From: Acetobacteraceae bacterium
GTDB taxonomy: Bacteria > Pseudomonadota > Alphaproteobacteria > Acetobacterales > Acetobacteraceae
Reading direction: 5' to 3'
Assembly (NCBI GenBank): GCA_022842185.1
Contig: JALHQB010000016.1
Span: 1-64,000 of the forward strand
Length of the DNA stretch: 64,000 bases
Positions within the stretch are counted from its first letter, which is position 1; the number at the start of each line of letters is the position of its first letter. The notes under the pieces are model-generated. The model was not told the origin of the DNA. It worked only from the letters and a program-made list of their open reading frames with translations, and searched no databases. Position numbers and translations under genes: made by a program. Of this stretch, positions 28,763 through 37,785 are shown one piece after another.

Positions 28763-28830
28763 TCGACCCTATCTGGACCGTTCCGCCGCCTGGCCTAGGA
28801 TGGAAATGACCGGCGGGGGAAATGGGCGGC

Positions 28831-29709
28831 ATGGCTTTTGGTGAATGGGTCGCGGACGCGGCACGGGACGAACCGCATGCGGAACTGCGTGCCTTGGCCG
28901 CCAGGGCACGGCGCACCGAGACACCCTGCGGCGCAGGCACAATGGTCTGGCGTGCATGGGGAGACGGCCGGCCACTGGTCCTGTTGCATGGGGGTTCAGG
29001 GTCGTGGCGCCACTGGGCGCGCAACATCCCGTTCTTCGCCGCGGACCGGCGCGTCATCTGCGCGGACCTGCCAGGCCTCGGCGACAGCGACATGCCGCCG
29101 ATGCCGGCCACCCCCGAAAGCATCGCGGCGATCCTTGCCGACGGGCTTCGGTTCGTACTGCCTGACGATCAGGGCTATGATCTGGCCGGGTTTTCCTTCG
29201 GGGCACTGTGTTCCGGCCACTTGGCCGCGCTCGATCAGGCGCGCTGCCTTTCGCTGACGGTGGTCGGCGCGGGCGCGCTCGGGTTCGAACGCAGCCCGAC
29301 GCAGTTGGTCAAGGTCCGCCACCTTGAAGGCACCGGCCGCGATGAAGCCAACCGCCAGAACCTCGCGGAGCTGATGTTCGCCGATGCGTCGCGCATCGAT
29401 GATGTCGCGCTGGCGATGCAGGATCTCCATACACGCCGTGCCCGCTTCAAGAGCCGCGGCTGGGCCAATACTGATTCGCTGAAGCAGGCCATCGAACGAG
29501 GACGTGCTCCGCTCGCCGCGATCTATGGCGACCAGGACGCCATCGCCCGGCCCTATGTCGGGCTGCGCCTGGACCTGATCCGCGGCATGCGCGAAGGCGC
29601 GACCGCCGACAGCATTCCTGGTGCAGGCCATTGGGTCGCCTATGAGGCACCGGGGCCATTCAATGCGGCGTTGAACCGCGTGTTGGCGCGGGTCGCGGCA
29701 TCGGCGTGA
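28831..29709 (+). CDS. alpha/beta-fold hydrolase
   Basis: A 292-residue alpha/beta hydrolase. LVLLHGGSGSWRHW forms the oxyanion hole, the nucleophile elbow is GFSFG (Ser), the acid is in YGDQDAIA and the base His in GAGHWVAYE. It lacks a signal peptide. Esterase, lactonase or C-C hydrolase activity would all fit. I use ATG 28831, placed 10 nt after GGGGGA; an ATG at 28822 is too close to that site. The gene opens a six-gene plus-strand group and overlaps the transporter start by GTGA. Confidence 0.85.
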   Translation: MAFGEWVADAARDEPHAELRALAARARRTETPCGAGTMVWRAWGDGRPLVLLHGGSGSWRHWARNIPFFAADRRVICADLPGLGDSDMPPMPATPESIAAILADGLRFVLPDDQGYDLAGFSFGALCSGHLAALDQARCLSLTVVGAGALGFERSPTQLVKVRHLEGTGRDEANRQNLAELMFADASRIDDVALAMQDLHTRRARFKSRGWANTDSLKQAIERGRAPLAAIYGDQDAIARPYVGLRLDLIRGMREGATADSIPGAGHWVAYEAPGPFNAALNRVLARVAASA

Positions 29710-30590
29710 AGGACGCGACCGCGCGCCCGACACGCGCGGCGACACTGCGCGGCATGGCCTGGATGGCGGCGTCAGGCCTGTTGTTCTGCCTGCTCAACGC
29801 CATTGCGCGACGGCTGGCGCAGGACCTCGATCCGTTCCAGACGCAGTTCCTGCGTTACCTTGCAGGCTTCGTCGTACTGCTGCCGTTCATGCTGCGAACC
29901 GGCCTGGCGGCCTGGTGGCCGCACGATCTCAAGGGGCAGGGCTGGCGGGGCATGGTGCATACCTCTGGCCTGCTGCTGTGGTTCTGGGCACTGCCGCATG
30001 TGCCGATGGCGGACATGACGGCGATCGGCTTCACCGGACCGATCTTCATCATGGCCGGGGCGGTGATGTTCCTCGGCGAACCCGTGGTGCGTGCCCGCTG
30101 GGTTGCGGCCGCGGCCGGATTGCTCGGGGTGATGATTGTTATCGCGCCGCAATTCACGGGAACCGGCGGCGGATTCTGGTCGCTGATCATGCTGTCTTCA
30201 GCACCACTTTTCGCGGCATCCTTTCTGATCACAAAGGCGCTGACGCGGCGCGACCGGCCGGAGGTGATCGTCGCCTGGCAGGCCATCACCGTGTCGGTCT
30301 TCAGCCTGCCTTTTGCGTTGGCCGGGTGGGTCTGGCCGACACCCGAACAATGGGGCTGGTTCCTGATGACCGGCGTGCTGGGCAGCGCGGGACATTGGTG
30401 CCTGACCGAGGCCTTCAGGATCGCCGACATGTCGGCAACGCAGCCGGTGAAGTTCATCGACATGATCTGGGCTGCGACCCTGGGCTGGTTGGTCTTCGCC
30501 GAGGTGCCGGCGACGACGACCTTCGCCGGTGCCGCGATCATTTTCATCGCCACCACCTGGATCGCCCGGCGGGAAGCCGGGCGGCGCTGA
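29706..30590 (+). CDS. EamA/DMT-family transporter
   Basis: A 294-residue membrane protein with ten hydrophobic helices in two EamA repeats (first from LRGMAWMAASGLLFCLLNAIARRL, second from FWSLIMLSSAPLFAASFLITKALTRR). Such proteins usually export metabolites or amino acids, though some import. The GTG start at 29706 overlaps the hydrolase stop, so they are coupled. The substrate is unknown. Confidence 0.88.
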   Translation: MKDATARPTRAATLRGMAWMAASGLLFCLLNAIARRLAQDLDPFQTQFLRYLAGFVVLLPFMLRTGLAAWWPHDLKGQGWRGMVHTSGLLLWFWALPHVPMADMTAIGFTGPIFIMAGAVMFLGEPVVRARWVAAAAGLLGVMIVIAPQFTGTGGGFWSLIMLSSAPLFAASFLITKALTRRDRPEVIVAWQAITVSVFSLPFALAGWVWPTPEQWGWFLMTGVLGSAGHWCLTEAFRIADMSATQPVKFIDMIWAATLGWLVFAEVPATTTFAGAAIIFIATTWIARREAGRR

Positions 30591-30665
30591 CCCCGGCTTG
30601 CGCTGGCGCCACGTCCGTCGGATCGTCGCGGCAAGTCGCCGCCGGGACGGGGACAGGAGGAACGC

Positions 30666-31670
30666 ATGAACGCCACCACGATGCGCGGCGCCGGACCGCA
30701 GGCACCACGACTGACGCGAAGAATCCTGCCGGCCCTGGCCGGCGGCCTGCTGGCCACCCCTGCCGTGGCGCAGGAGGCATGGCCCGCTCGCCCCGTTCGA
30801 TTGACGATCCCCTTCGCGCCGGGTGGGCCGATCGACACCGTGGGCCGATTGGTGGGGGAACGCCTGCGCGAACGTCTGGGTCAACCCTTCATCATCGACA
30901 ACCGTGCGGGTGCGGGCGGTTCGATCGGGCTGCGCGCCGTGGTGCAGGCGCCGCCCGATGGATATTCGGTGATCCTCACCTCCTCATCCCTCGCCATCCT
31001 GCCGGCGATCTATGCCAATCTTGGCTTCGATCCGCGCACTGACCTCACACCGGTCAGCCTGGTTGCGGAAATCGCGACGACGATCGTGGTCCGGGCCGAT
31101 CATCGCTTCACGAGCCTTGCGGACCTGGTCGCCGAAGCCCGTGCGAAGCCGGGCATCGTCACCTACGGCACGTCCGGGATCGGGTCATCGAACCACCTGT
31201 CCGGGGCGATGCTGGCGTCGGTGGCAGGACTAGACATGACCCATGTTCCGTATCGTGGCGCCGCGCAGGCAACCAATGCCATGTACGCCGGCGATATCGA
31301 TGTCGTCTTCGCCAGCACGGTCGAGACCCTGGGTCAGGCACGGGAGGGTCGCGCGCGGATCCTTGCCGTCACCACGGCATCGCGAATCCCGGCGCTGCCC
31401 GACGTGCCCGCGGCGGTCGAAATCGTGCCCGGATACATCGCGCCGAACTGGTTCGCGATTGCCGCGCCCAAGGGATTGCCGGCGCCCATTCTGACGCGGC
31501 TTTCGGCCGAACTGGCGGCATTGCGGACCGACCCTGATTTCCGCGCCCGTTTCGCGACCCTGGGCGCCGAACCGCTGATGAGCGCCCCCGATGTCCTGGC
31601 CGCCCGCCTCGCCGAGGATGTTCCGACCTGGCGCCGCGTGGCCGCCCAGGCCGGCATCCGCGCCGAATGA
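30666..31670 (+). CDS. Bug/TctC-family periplasmic solute receptor
   Basis: A 334-residue tripartite tricarboxylate-type binding protein with a signal sequence containing paired arginines (LTRRILPALAGGLLATPAVAQ) and the Bug motif WPARPVRLTIPFAPGGPIDTVGR, followed by NRAGAGGSIGLRAV. It binds small carboxylates or their derivatives in the periplasm. No TctA/TctB membrane genes are present, so it may work with a distant transporter or as a sensor. It has AGGAGG 5 nt upstream of ATG 30666. It lies between the exporter and the lactamase-fold hydrolase and probably recognises the same compound they handle. Confidence 0.92.
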   Translation: MNATTMRGAGPQAPRLTRRILPALAGGLLATPAVAQEAWPARPVRLTIPFAPGGPIDTVGRLVGERLRERLGQPFIIDNRAGAGGSIGLRAVVQAPPDGYSVILTSSSLAILPAIYANLGFDPRTDLTPVSLVAEIATTIVVRADHRFTSLADLVAEARAKPGIVTYGTSGIGSSNHLSGAMLASVAGLDMTHVPYRGAAQATNAMYAGDIDVVFASTVETLGQAREGRARILAVTTASRIPALPDVPAAVEIVPGYIAPNWFAIAAPKGLPAPILTRLSAELAALRTDPDFRARFATLGAEPLMSAPDVLAARLAEDVPTWRRVAAQAGIRAE

Positions 31671-31686
31671 ACCCGCAGGAGACGAC

Positions 31687-32571
31687 ATGCGAAAACTAAC
31701 CATCGGCGACACCACCATCACCAGCATCATCGAGCGCGACGGCCCCTGGCGGGCGCCCGAGGCGATGTTCCCCAAGGCCGCCGCGGCGCCGGGGTTGCTG
31801 GCCGAACGCCTGCGGGAGATCGAACCCGAGACCTTCGACATTGCCTCCGGCAAGATGGTCATCACCTACCAGACCTATGTGGTCCGAACGCCGCACCACA
31901 CCATCCTGGTCGATACCTGCACCGGAGAAGACAAGGGCTACCCCGCGCCGATGGACTTCCCGAAGCAGCCCTGGCTGGACGGCTTGAAGGCCGAGGGCCT
32001 GTCGTTCGAGGACATCGACTACGTCTTCTGCACCCACCTGCACATCGACCATTCGGGCTGGAATACCGTGCTGCGGGATGGCCGATGGGTGCCGACCTTC
32101 CCCAACGCCAAGTATGTTTTCCACAAGCGCGAATACGCCGCGTGGGATGCCAGCACGAAGGCGGCCGAGGAACGCCCCGGCGGTGGCGGCAACGTCCATC
32201 GCTTCAACTGCGAACCCATCGTCGCTGCTGGCCAGGCGCTGCTGGTGGATGATGACTTCCAACTGGATGACCGCATCACCATCCAGCCGACACCGGGTCA
32301 TTCGCCCTGCCATTGCTGCGTGCATATCCGAAGCGGCGGCCAGCATGCGGTCATCACCGGCGACCTGATGCATCACGCCCTGCAGATTCATCAGCCGGAC
32401 TGGTCCACAGTGTTCTGCTGGGACCCGGCGGAGGCCGAGACAAGCCGCCGCAAGTTCTTCGCCGAAGTGGCGGACACCGATGCGAAGATCCTGCCGATTC
32501 ACTTTCCCGACCCATCGGTCGGTCGGGTCGAGGCGCAGGGCGACCGTTTCCGCTGGCGATACCTGCGCTGA
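31687..32571 (+). CDS. metallo-beta-lactamase-fold hydrolase
   Basis: A 294-residue MBL-fold protein with the dinuclear zinc motif THLHIDHSGW (HxHxDH), further ligands in TPGHSPCHCC and ITGDLMHH, and a C-terminal His in KILPIHFPDP. This layout resembles AHL-lactonase-like and related lactone hydrolases. It starts at ATG 31687, with AGGAGA 5 nt upstream; 17 nt separate it from the Bug gene. In this operon it may open a lactone or cleave an ester of the imported compound; substrate unknown. Confidence 0.88.
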   Translation: MRKLTIGDTTITSIIERDGPWRAPEAMFPKAAAAPGLLAERLREIEPETFDIASGKMVITYQTYVVRTPHHTILVDTCTGEDKGYPAPMDFPKQPWLDGLKAEGLSFEDIDYVFCTHLHIDHSGWNTVLRDGRWVPTFPNAKYVFHKREYAAWDASTKAAEERPGGGGNVHRFNCEPIVAAGQALLVDDDFQLDDRITIQPTPGHSPCHCCVHIRSGGQHAVITGDLMHHALQIHQPDWSTVFCWDPAEAETSRRKFFAEVADTDAKILPIHFPDPSVGRVEAQGDRFRWRYLR

Positions 32572-32629
32572 CGCTTGACGAAGCGCGCCCCTGGTGGTCC
32601 GTTCCGGACCATCGGAGGAACGTCGCACC

Positions 32630-33805
32630 ATGGACCACAACCAGCCCTACGCCGCGAGCGAAGAGACCCGGATGCTGCGCGACCTGGTCGCGAAATTCGT
32701 GGAACGCGACATGATGCCGCTGGAACCGGCGGTGCTGAAGCGGGAGGCCGAAGGCGGTGGTTTCAAACTCTCGGCGGAGGAGGAAGCAGGGCTTCTCGCC
32801 CGCTGCAAGGAGCTGGGCCTGTGGGGCCTGGACGTGCCGGAGGAGTTCGGCGGCGCCAACCTGCCGTTGATATCGCTGGCCGCGGCCGAGGAGGAGATGG
32901 CCCGCGCCTGCATCCCCTTCACCATCCCGCCTGACAGCCCGAACCTGCATATGATGCTGTCGGTCGCCAGCCCGGTGCAGCGCGCCAAATATCTCATGCC
33001 TTACGCCACCGGCGAATCCCGTTCAGCCATGGCGATCAGCGAGCCGGGCGCCGGCGGCGATCCTGCAGGCATGACCACCCGCGCGGTGCGCGACGGCGAT
33101 GATTGGGTCATCAACGGCCGCAAGATCTGGGTCTCCAATGTCCCACGCGCCGACTTCATTATCCTGATGGCGCGCACCGGTGATGGGAAGCGCCAGGAAG
33201 GCATCACCGCCTTCATCGTCGAGAAGGGCACGCCCGGCTTCATCATCGAACGCGCCATCCCGATGATCGGCGGCCGCACCACCTATGAACTGGTGTTCGA
33301 GGATTGCCGCGTCCCGCATGAGAATGTCCTGGGCGAACTCGGCCGCGGTTACGCGCCGATGCAACTGCGGCTGAATGTGCGGCGCATGCAGATGGGCGCC
33401 CGCTGCATCGGCATGGCGCGCCGCGCGTTGGAGATGATGGCCGAATACGCGCAGAATCGGGTGACCTGGGGCGTGCGCCTGGCTGACCGTCAGGCCATCC
33501 AGTGGTTCGCCGCGGAGGCGGTGATGGAGATGCATGCTTGCCGGCTGATGGTGAACGACCTCGCTGCCAAACTGGATGCCGGTGCCGATGTACGGATGGA
33601 GGCCTCCATCCTGAAGGTGCGGGCGACCGAGATGGCGCAGTCGGTGCTCGACAACGCCATGCAGACCTTCGGCGCGATGGGCATGACCAAGGAACTGCCG
33701 CTGCAGCTCATGCACCAGCAGATTCGTGTCATGCGCGTCTATGAAGGCCCGTCTGAGGTCCATCGCAGCGCCATCGGTCGTCGCACCCTGGGTTCGAAGG
33801 TTTGA
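32630..33805 (+). CDS. acyl-CoA dehydrogenase
   Basis: A 391-residue flavin acyl-CoA dehydrogenase: AMAISEPGAGGDPAGMTTRAV, VINGRKIWVSNVPRADFIILMAR, and the MCAD-type catalytic Glu in RVYEGPSEVHRSAIGRR. It starts at ATG 32630, with GGAGGA upstream at about 10 nt. The chain length or branching of the substrate is not readable. It ends 2 nt before the CoA-transferase start, so CoA activation and alpha-beta oxidation are probably consecutive steps. Confidence 0.92.
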   Translation: MDHNQPYAASEETRMLRDLVAKFVERDMMPLEPAVLKREAEGGGFKLSAEEEAGLLARCKELGLWGLDVPEEFGGANLPLISLAAAEEEMARACIPFTIPPDSPNLHMMLSVASPVQRAKYLMPYATGESRSAMAISEPGAGGDPAGMTTRAVRDGDDWVINGRKIWVSNVPRADFIILMARTGDGKRQEGITAFIVEKGTPGFIIERAIPMIGGRTTYELVFEDCRVPHENVLGELGRGYAPMQLRLNVRRMQMGARCIGMARRALEMMAEYAQNRVTWGVRLADRQAIQWFAAEAVMEMHACRLMVNDLAAKLDAGADVRMEASILKVRATEMAQSVLDNAMQTFGAMGMTKELPLQLMHQQIRVMRVYEGPSEVHRSAIGRRTLGSKV

Positions 33806-33807
33806 CC

Positions 33808-35031
33808 ATGGAGGATCTGCAACGTCCGCTGGAAGGTCTTCTGGTCCTCGACCTCGGGCATATCTACCAGGCTCCCTATTGCGGGTTCCTGATGGCGATG
33901 GCCGGTGCGACCGTCATCAAGATCGAGCCGCCGAACGGCGAACCGCTGCGCCGGCGAGCGATGGTGGCCGGCGGTTCCGTGCCGCAGGCGATGCTCAATT
34001 CCAACAAGCTCGGCCTGTCGCTCGACCTGAAGAACCCCCAGGCGCAGGAGGTGTTCCTGCAACTGGTTGATCGCGCCGATGTGCTGCTCGAGAACTTCTC
34101 ACCAGGCGCGATGGACCGCCTTGGCCTGGGGCATGAAGTGCTGCGGAAGCGCAATCCGCGGCTGATCTACGCCTGCGGGTCCGGCTACGGCCAGACCGGG
34201 CCGGACCGTGATCGCCTGGCGATGGACCTGACCGTGCAGGCCGCAGTCGGCATCATGCACACCACCGGCTTCCCGGATGGACCGCCCACTAAGGCCGGCC
34301 CGACCGTGTGCGACTTCCTGGGCGGGACGCATCTGTATGGCGCGGTGATGACCGCGTTGTTCGGCCGCAGCCGCACCGGCCGGGGTGGCTATGTGGAAGT
34401 GGCCATGCAGGATGCGGCGTATTCCACGCTCGCTTCGGCCATCGGCATGCATTTCGGCGGCAAGACCGATGGCCTGCCGCCACGCACCGGCAACAGCCAT
34501 GCCGGCCTCGCCATGGCGCCTTACAACGTCTATCCGGCGTCCGACGGCTGGATCGCCATCATTGTCGTCACCGAAGGGCATTGGGACCGGCTGCTGCGCG
34601 CTATGGGCCAGGATGCGCTGATCGGCGACGAACGTTTCCGCAGCAACCCCGACCGCGTGACGCACATGGCCGCGGTGGATGCGATGGTCACCGCCTGGAC
34701 TTCCGGCCACACGCGGGCCGAACTTGAAGCGCTGACCCGCAAGCACGGCGTGCCCGCCGCGCCGGTGCGGACGCTGGAGGAAGTGCTGGAAGACCAAGGC
34801 ATGCACGAACGCGGCATGCTGCGTTGGGTGGACCATCCCGAAGTGGGTCGGGTGGTGCTGCCTTCCACGCCATTGCGTATCGAAGGCGCACCGCCGCCCG
34901 ATTTCGCGCCAAGCCCCTTCCTCAACCAGCATGAAGGCGATGTACTCGGCGGCATGCTCGGCATCACGGAAGCCGAGCGCGATGCGCTGCGGCAGGCTGG
35001 TGCGTTGGGGCCGCGCTTCAAGACGGACTGA
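33808..35031 (+). CDS. family III CoA-transferase (CaiB/BaiF)
   Basis: A 407-residue CoA-transferase: LEGLLVLDLGHIYQAPYCGFLMAMAGATVIKIEPP, then LNSNKLGLSLDLKNPQAQEVFLQLVDRADVLLENFSPG and YACGSGYGQTGP are standard formyl-CoA-transferase-family blocks; the catalytic Asp should lie near PTVCDFLGG. It moves CoA between an acyl donor (often succinyl-CoA) and the operon's acid. ATG 33808 is preferred over TTG 33802, which overlaps the dehydrogenase stop. It is the last gene of the plus-strand group and converges on the SDR gene. Confidence 0.92.
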   Translation: MEDLQRPLEGLLVLDLGHIYQAPYCGFLMAMAGATVIKIEPPNGEPLRRRAMVAGGSVPQAMLNSNKLGLSLDLKNPQAQEVFLQLVDRADVLLENFSPGAMDRLGLGHEVLRKRNPRLIYACGSGYGQTGPDRDRLAMDLTVQAAVGIMHTTGFPDGPPTKAGPTVCDFLGGTHLYGAVMTALFGRSRTGRGGYVEVAMQDAAYSTLASAIGMHFGGKTDGLPPRTGNSHAGLAMAPYNVYPASDGWIAIIVVTEGHWDRLLRAMGQDALIGDERFRSNPDRVTHMAAVDAMVTAWTSGHTRAELEALTRKHGVPAAPVRTLEEVLEDQGMHERGMLRWVDHPEVGRVVLPSTPLRIEGAPPPDFAPSPFLNQHEGDVLGGMLGITEAERDALRQAGALGPRFKTD

Positions 35032-35086
35032 CGCTGCGCGCCAGCCCCCGAGAGATTTCAGCGGGGCGGAGCGCTTCTCGGAGACC

Positions 35087-35932
35087 TCAGCGCGACGGCG
35101 TGCGGGCGCGTTGCTGCGCCCATTGTTCATCGGTCCAGTCCAGCATCTCCTGCGCGCCGGCGCGGGCGCCGCCGAGCAGCCGGCGCCCGCCATCGGCCAC
35201 CACGCATTCGCCGGTGATGTAGCCGGCGTGGTCCGAGACAAGGAAGGCTGCGAGGTCGGTCAGTTCCTCGTGCTTGCCGGCGCGACGCAGCGGAACGCCG
35301 GCATGTTCCACACCACCAGGGCGAAGCCGCGCGACGGCGGCCTCGGTCGGGAAAGTCCCCGGTGCTATGGCGACCAGGCGGATCCCATGCGGCCCCCACT
35401 CGACGGCGAGGCTCTGCGTCATCGCCAACAGCCCAGCCTTGGCCATGGCCGAAGGTGCTGTGAACGCGCCACCCTGCAACGCCGACAGCGTCAGGATGGA
35501 CAGCACAACGCCCGGCGTGCCGGCTTCGATCCAGCGCCGCCCACAGCCGATGGTGCAATACGCCGCACCATGCAGCGTGGTGCCGAGCACGGCATCCACC
35601 GCTCGCGCCGACAAGCGATGCGTCTGGGCCAGGAAATTCGCCGCCGCGTTGTTCACCAAAATGTCGGGCGCGCCGTGTTTCCAGACATCATCGAGCATGG
35701 TTTCGACGGCCGCGGCATCGCGAATGTCGCAGACATGCTTCGTGACATCGGCATCCGGCACTTCAGCGCGAAGGGCCGCGACGGCCGCGTCCAGCACCGC
35801 CGCACGGCGTCCACAGATCACAACCGCCGCTCCAAGGCCCAGGAACCGCCGCGCGATGCTGAGCCCAAGCCCGGTGCCGCCGCCGGTGACCAGCGCTCGC
35901 CGTCCGGCGAGCAATCCGGGCGCGAAGGCCAT
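35087..35932 (-). CDS. SDR oxidoreductase, 2,4-dienoyl-CoA reductase-like
   Basis: The protein (281 residues) is a short-chain dehydrogenase with the NAD(P) motif TGGGTGLG and NNAAANF, the latter typical of 2,4-dienoyl-CoA reductases. The active-site Lys is in SAMAKAGLLAM, but the YxxxK tyrosine is absent, and the Tyr that replaces it in mitochondrial DECR (TTIYAE) aligns with Ser here (LTLSAL). It may use another acid group or reduce a different enoyl-CoA. ATG 35932 lies one base after the crotonase stop, so they are cotranscribed. The C-terminus extends about 20 residues beyond the fold (GAQEMLDWTDEQW). Confidence 0.85.
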   Translation of the reverse strand: MAFAPGLLAGRRALVTGGGTGLGLSIARRFLGLGAAVVICGRRAAVLDAAVAALRAEVPDADVTKHVCDIRDAAAVETMLDDVWKHGAPDILVNNAAANFLAQTHRLSARAVDAVLGTTLHGAAYCTIGCGRRWIEAGTPGVVLSILTLSALQGGAFTAPSAMAKAGLLAMTQSLAVEWGPHGIRLVAIAPGTFPTEAAVARLRPGGVEHAGVPLRRAGKHEELTDLAAFLVSDHAGYITGECVVADGGRRLLGGARAGAQEMLDWTDEQWAQQRARTPSR

Positions 35933-35933
35933 C

Positions 35934-36734
35934 TCAGCTGCCCGTATAGGTCGGCTTGCGCTTTTCACGCATCGCCGCGAGGGCTTCCTTGTGGTCGGTC
36001 GTCGTATGCGCGACCGCCTGCATGGCGGATGACATTTCCAGCACGGTGTCGAGCCGGTTGTTCCATGCCTCGCGCAGCAGGCGCCGCGCCATACGGACCG
36101 CCTGGGGCGGATTGGCCGCGATGCGCGCCGCTAGCGCCTTCGCCGCCGGGATCAGCTCGGCATCGGGCACAACCTTGGACACCAACCCCGCCGCCAGTGC
36201 TTCCTGCGCCGTCAACGAATCGCCGGTCAGCGCCATCTCCGACGCCTTGGCGAAGCCGACCACGCGCGGCAGCAGCCAGGCGCCGCCATCGCCAGGGATG
36301 ATACCGAGCTTCACGAAGCTTTCTGCGAAGCGCGCACTTTCCGATGCGATGCGCAGGTCGCACATGCAGGCAAGGTCACAGCCCGCGCCCATGGCCGGCC
36401 CGTTCACCGCCGCGATCACCGGCACTTCCAGCGTCTCCAGCAGGCGCGGGATGCGCTGGATGCCCCAGCGATAATACCCTCGTGCCTGCGCCGCAGTGCG
36501 TTCCTTGGGGCCGGTCGCGGCTTCCCCCATGCGACGGACATTGCCGCCGGCGCAGAAGGCGGTGCCGGCACCGGTCAGGATCACGACCCGCACCTTCTGC
36601 CCCGCATCCAGTTCGGACAGCGTGTCCAACAGCGCGTCCTGCATCTCCGGGTCGAGCGGATTGCGTGTCTCGGCACGGTTCATGGTGAGAAGGGCGATGC
36701 CCTCCTCGATCTCGACCTTCAGCGGCGCGTCCAT
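35934..36734 (-). CDS. crotonase-family protein (enoyl-CoA hydratase/isomerase)
   Basis: A 266-residue crotonase fold with CoA-binding and oxyanion-hole segments (GTAFCAGGNVRRMGE, NGPAMGAGCDLACMCDLRI). Rat hydratase uses Glu144 and Glu164; here the first is Asp (GAGCDLA) and the second aligns with Phe in ARFAESFVKLGIIPGDGG. An Asp occurs in PGDGG. The set suggests isomerase, hydrolase or altered-hydratase chemistry rather than standard hydration. It lies between a Bug receptor gene and the SDR gene on the minus strand. Confidence 0.85.
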   Translation of the reverse strand: MDAPLKVEIEEGIALLTMNRAETRNPLDPEMQDALLDTLSELDAGQKVRVVILTGAGTAFCAGGNVRRMGEAATGPKERTAAQARGYYRWGIQRIPRLLETLEVPVIAAVNGPAMGAGCDLACMCDLRIASESARFAESFVKLGIIPGDGGAWLLPRVVGFAKASEMALTGDSLTAQEALAAGLVSKVVPDAELIPAAKALAARIAANPPQAVRMARRLLREAWNNRLDTVLEMSSAMQAVAHTTTDHKEALAAMREKRKPTYTGS

Positions 36735-36797
36735 TGGCGTTTCCCCATCACAGCGGCGCGGAGGATGGAACGCGGGCTTGGATGCGGCAAGCGGCGG

Positions 36798-37769
36798 TCA
36801 GCTGGCCTCGATGCCGAGGCGCTGGATCAGCGCGCCCCATTTGGTCGCATCGGCCGCCACACGCTGCCCGAAGGCCGCGGCCGATTCGGGTGCCATTTCG
36901 ACACCCATGCCGCCAAGCCGGTCCTTGATCGCAGGCAGCGCCAGGACGCGGTTCAGCTCAGTGTTCAGCCGCTGGTGCAAGGCGGGGTCCATGCCCTTCG
37001 GCCCGAAGGCGCCATACCAAACGGCCATTTCGTAGCCGGGGACAGCCTCGCCCACCGTCGGGACCGTGGGCTGTCGGCTCCAGCGCGCGGCCTCGGTAAC
37101 GCCGATCAGCCGCAGCCGCCCCCCCTCCACATGCGGCATGGTCTGCGTGGCGGCACTGAACAGAAGCTGTGTCTGGCCGGCGACGGTGTCCGTCACCGCA
37201 GGCTGGCCACCGCGATAGGGCACATGGACCATCTTGATGCCGGTCATGGACTCGAACAGCGCAGCACACAGGTGGTTGGTCGAACCAGGCCCTGCGGAGG
37301 CATAGGCCACCTTTTCCGGATTGGCGCGCGCATAGGCGATGAACTCCGGCACCGTCTGTGCCGGCACGGACGGATGGATCACCATGGTGTTCACCGCAAA
37401 GCCCAGCATCGCGAGCGGCGTGAAGTCGGTCAGGCCGTCGAAGGGCATGGTCCGCATCAGGGCATGGTTCATCGCATGTGTGGACATCGAACCGAACAAC
37501 AGCGTCTGCCCGTCCGGTGCTGCCTTGGCGACGACGTCCGACCCGATATTGCCGCTCGCACCCGTGCGGTTTTCCACAACGACAGCCTGCCCCAGCGCCT
37601 GGCCCAACGGCTCGGCCACGATGCGGCCGAGGATGTCGGTGGTCCCGCCCGGTGCCCAGGGAATGATCAGCCGGATGGGACGGGCCGACGGCCCCTGGGC
37701 CACGGCGGGTGATGCAAGGGCCAAGGCCGGGGTAGCCAGAAGAAGCTGGCGGCGGCGCGGGGTGTTCAT
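36798..37769 (-). CDS. Bug/TctC-family periplasmic solute receptor
   Basis: A 323-residue binding protein with a Tat-like N-terminus (NTPRRRQLLLATPALALASPAVAQG) and the family motifs ARPIRLIIPWAPGGTTDILGR and NRTGASGNIGSDVVAKAAPDG. It starts at ATG 37769, with GGAGAG just upstream; an in-frame ATG 12 bases earlier is possible. It follows the GAF gene by 16 nt. No TctA/B genes accompany it. It is the second of three orphan receptors in the window. Confidence 0.92.
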   Translation of the reverse strand: MNTPRRRQLLLATPALALASPAVAQGPSARPIRLIIPWAPGGTTDILGRIVAEPLGQALGQAVVVENRTGASGNIGSDVVAKAAPDGQTLLFGSMSTHAMNHALMRTMPFDGLTDFTPLAMLGFAVNTMVIHPSVPAQTVPEFIAYARANPEKVAYASAGPGSTNHLCAALFESMTGIKMVHVPYRGGQPAVTDTVAGQTQLLFSAATQTMPHVEGGRLRLIGVTEAARWSRQPTVPTVGEAVPGYEMAVWYGAFGPKGMDPALHQRLNTELNRVLALPAIKDRLGGMGVEMAPESAAAFGQRVAADATKWGALIQRLGIEAS

Positions 37770-37785
37770 CTCTCTCTCCATCGTT

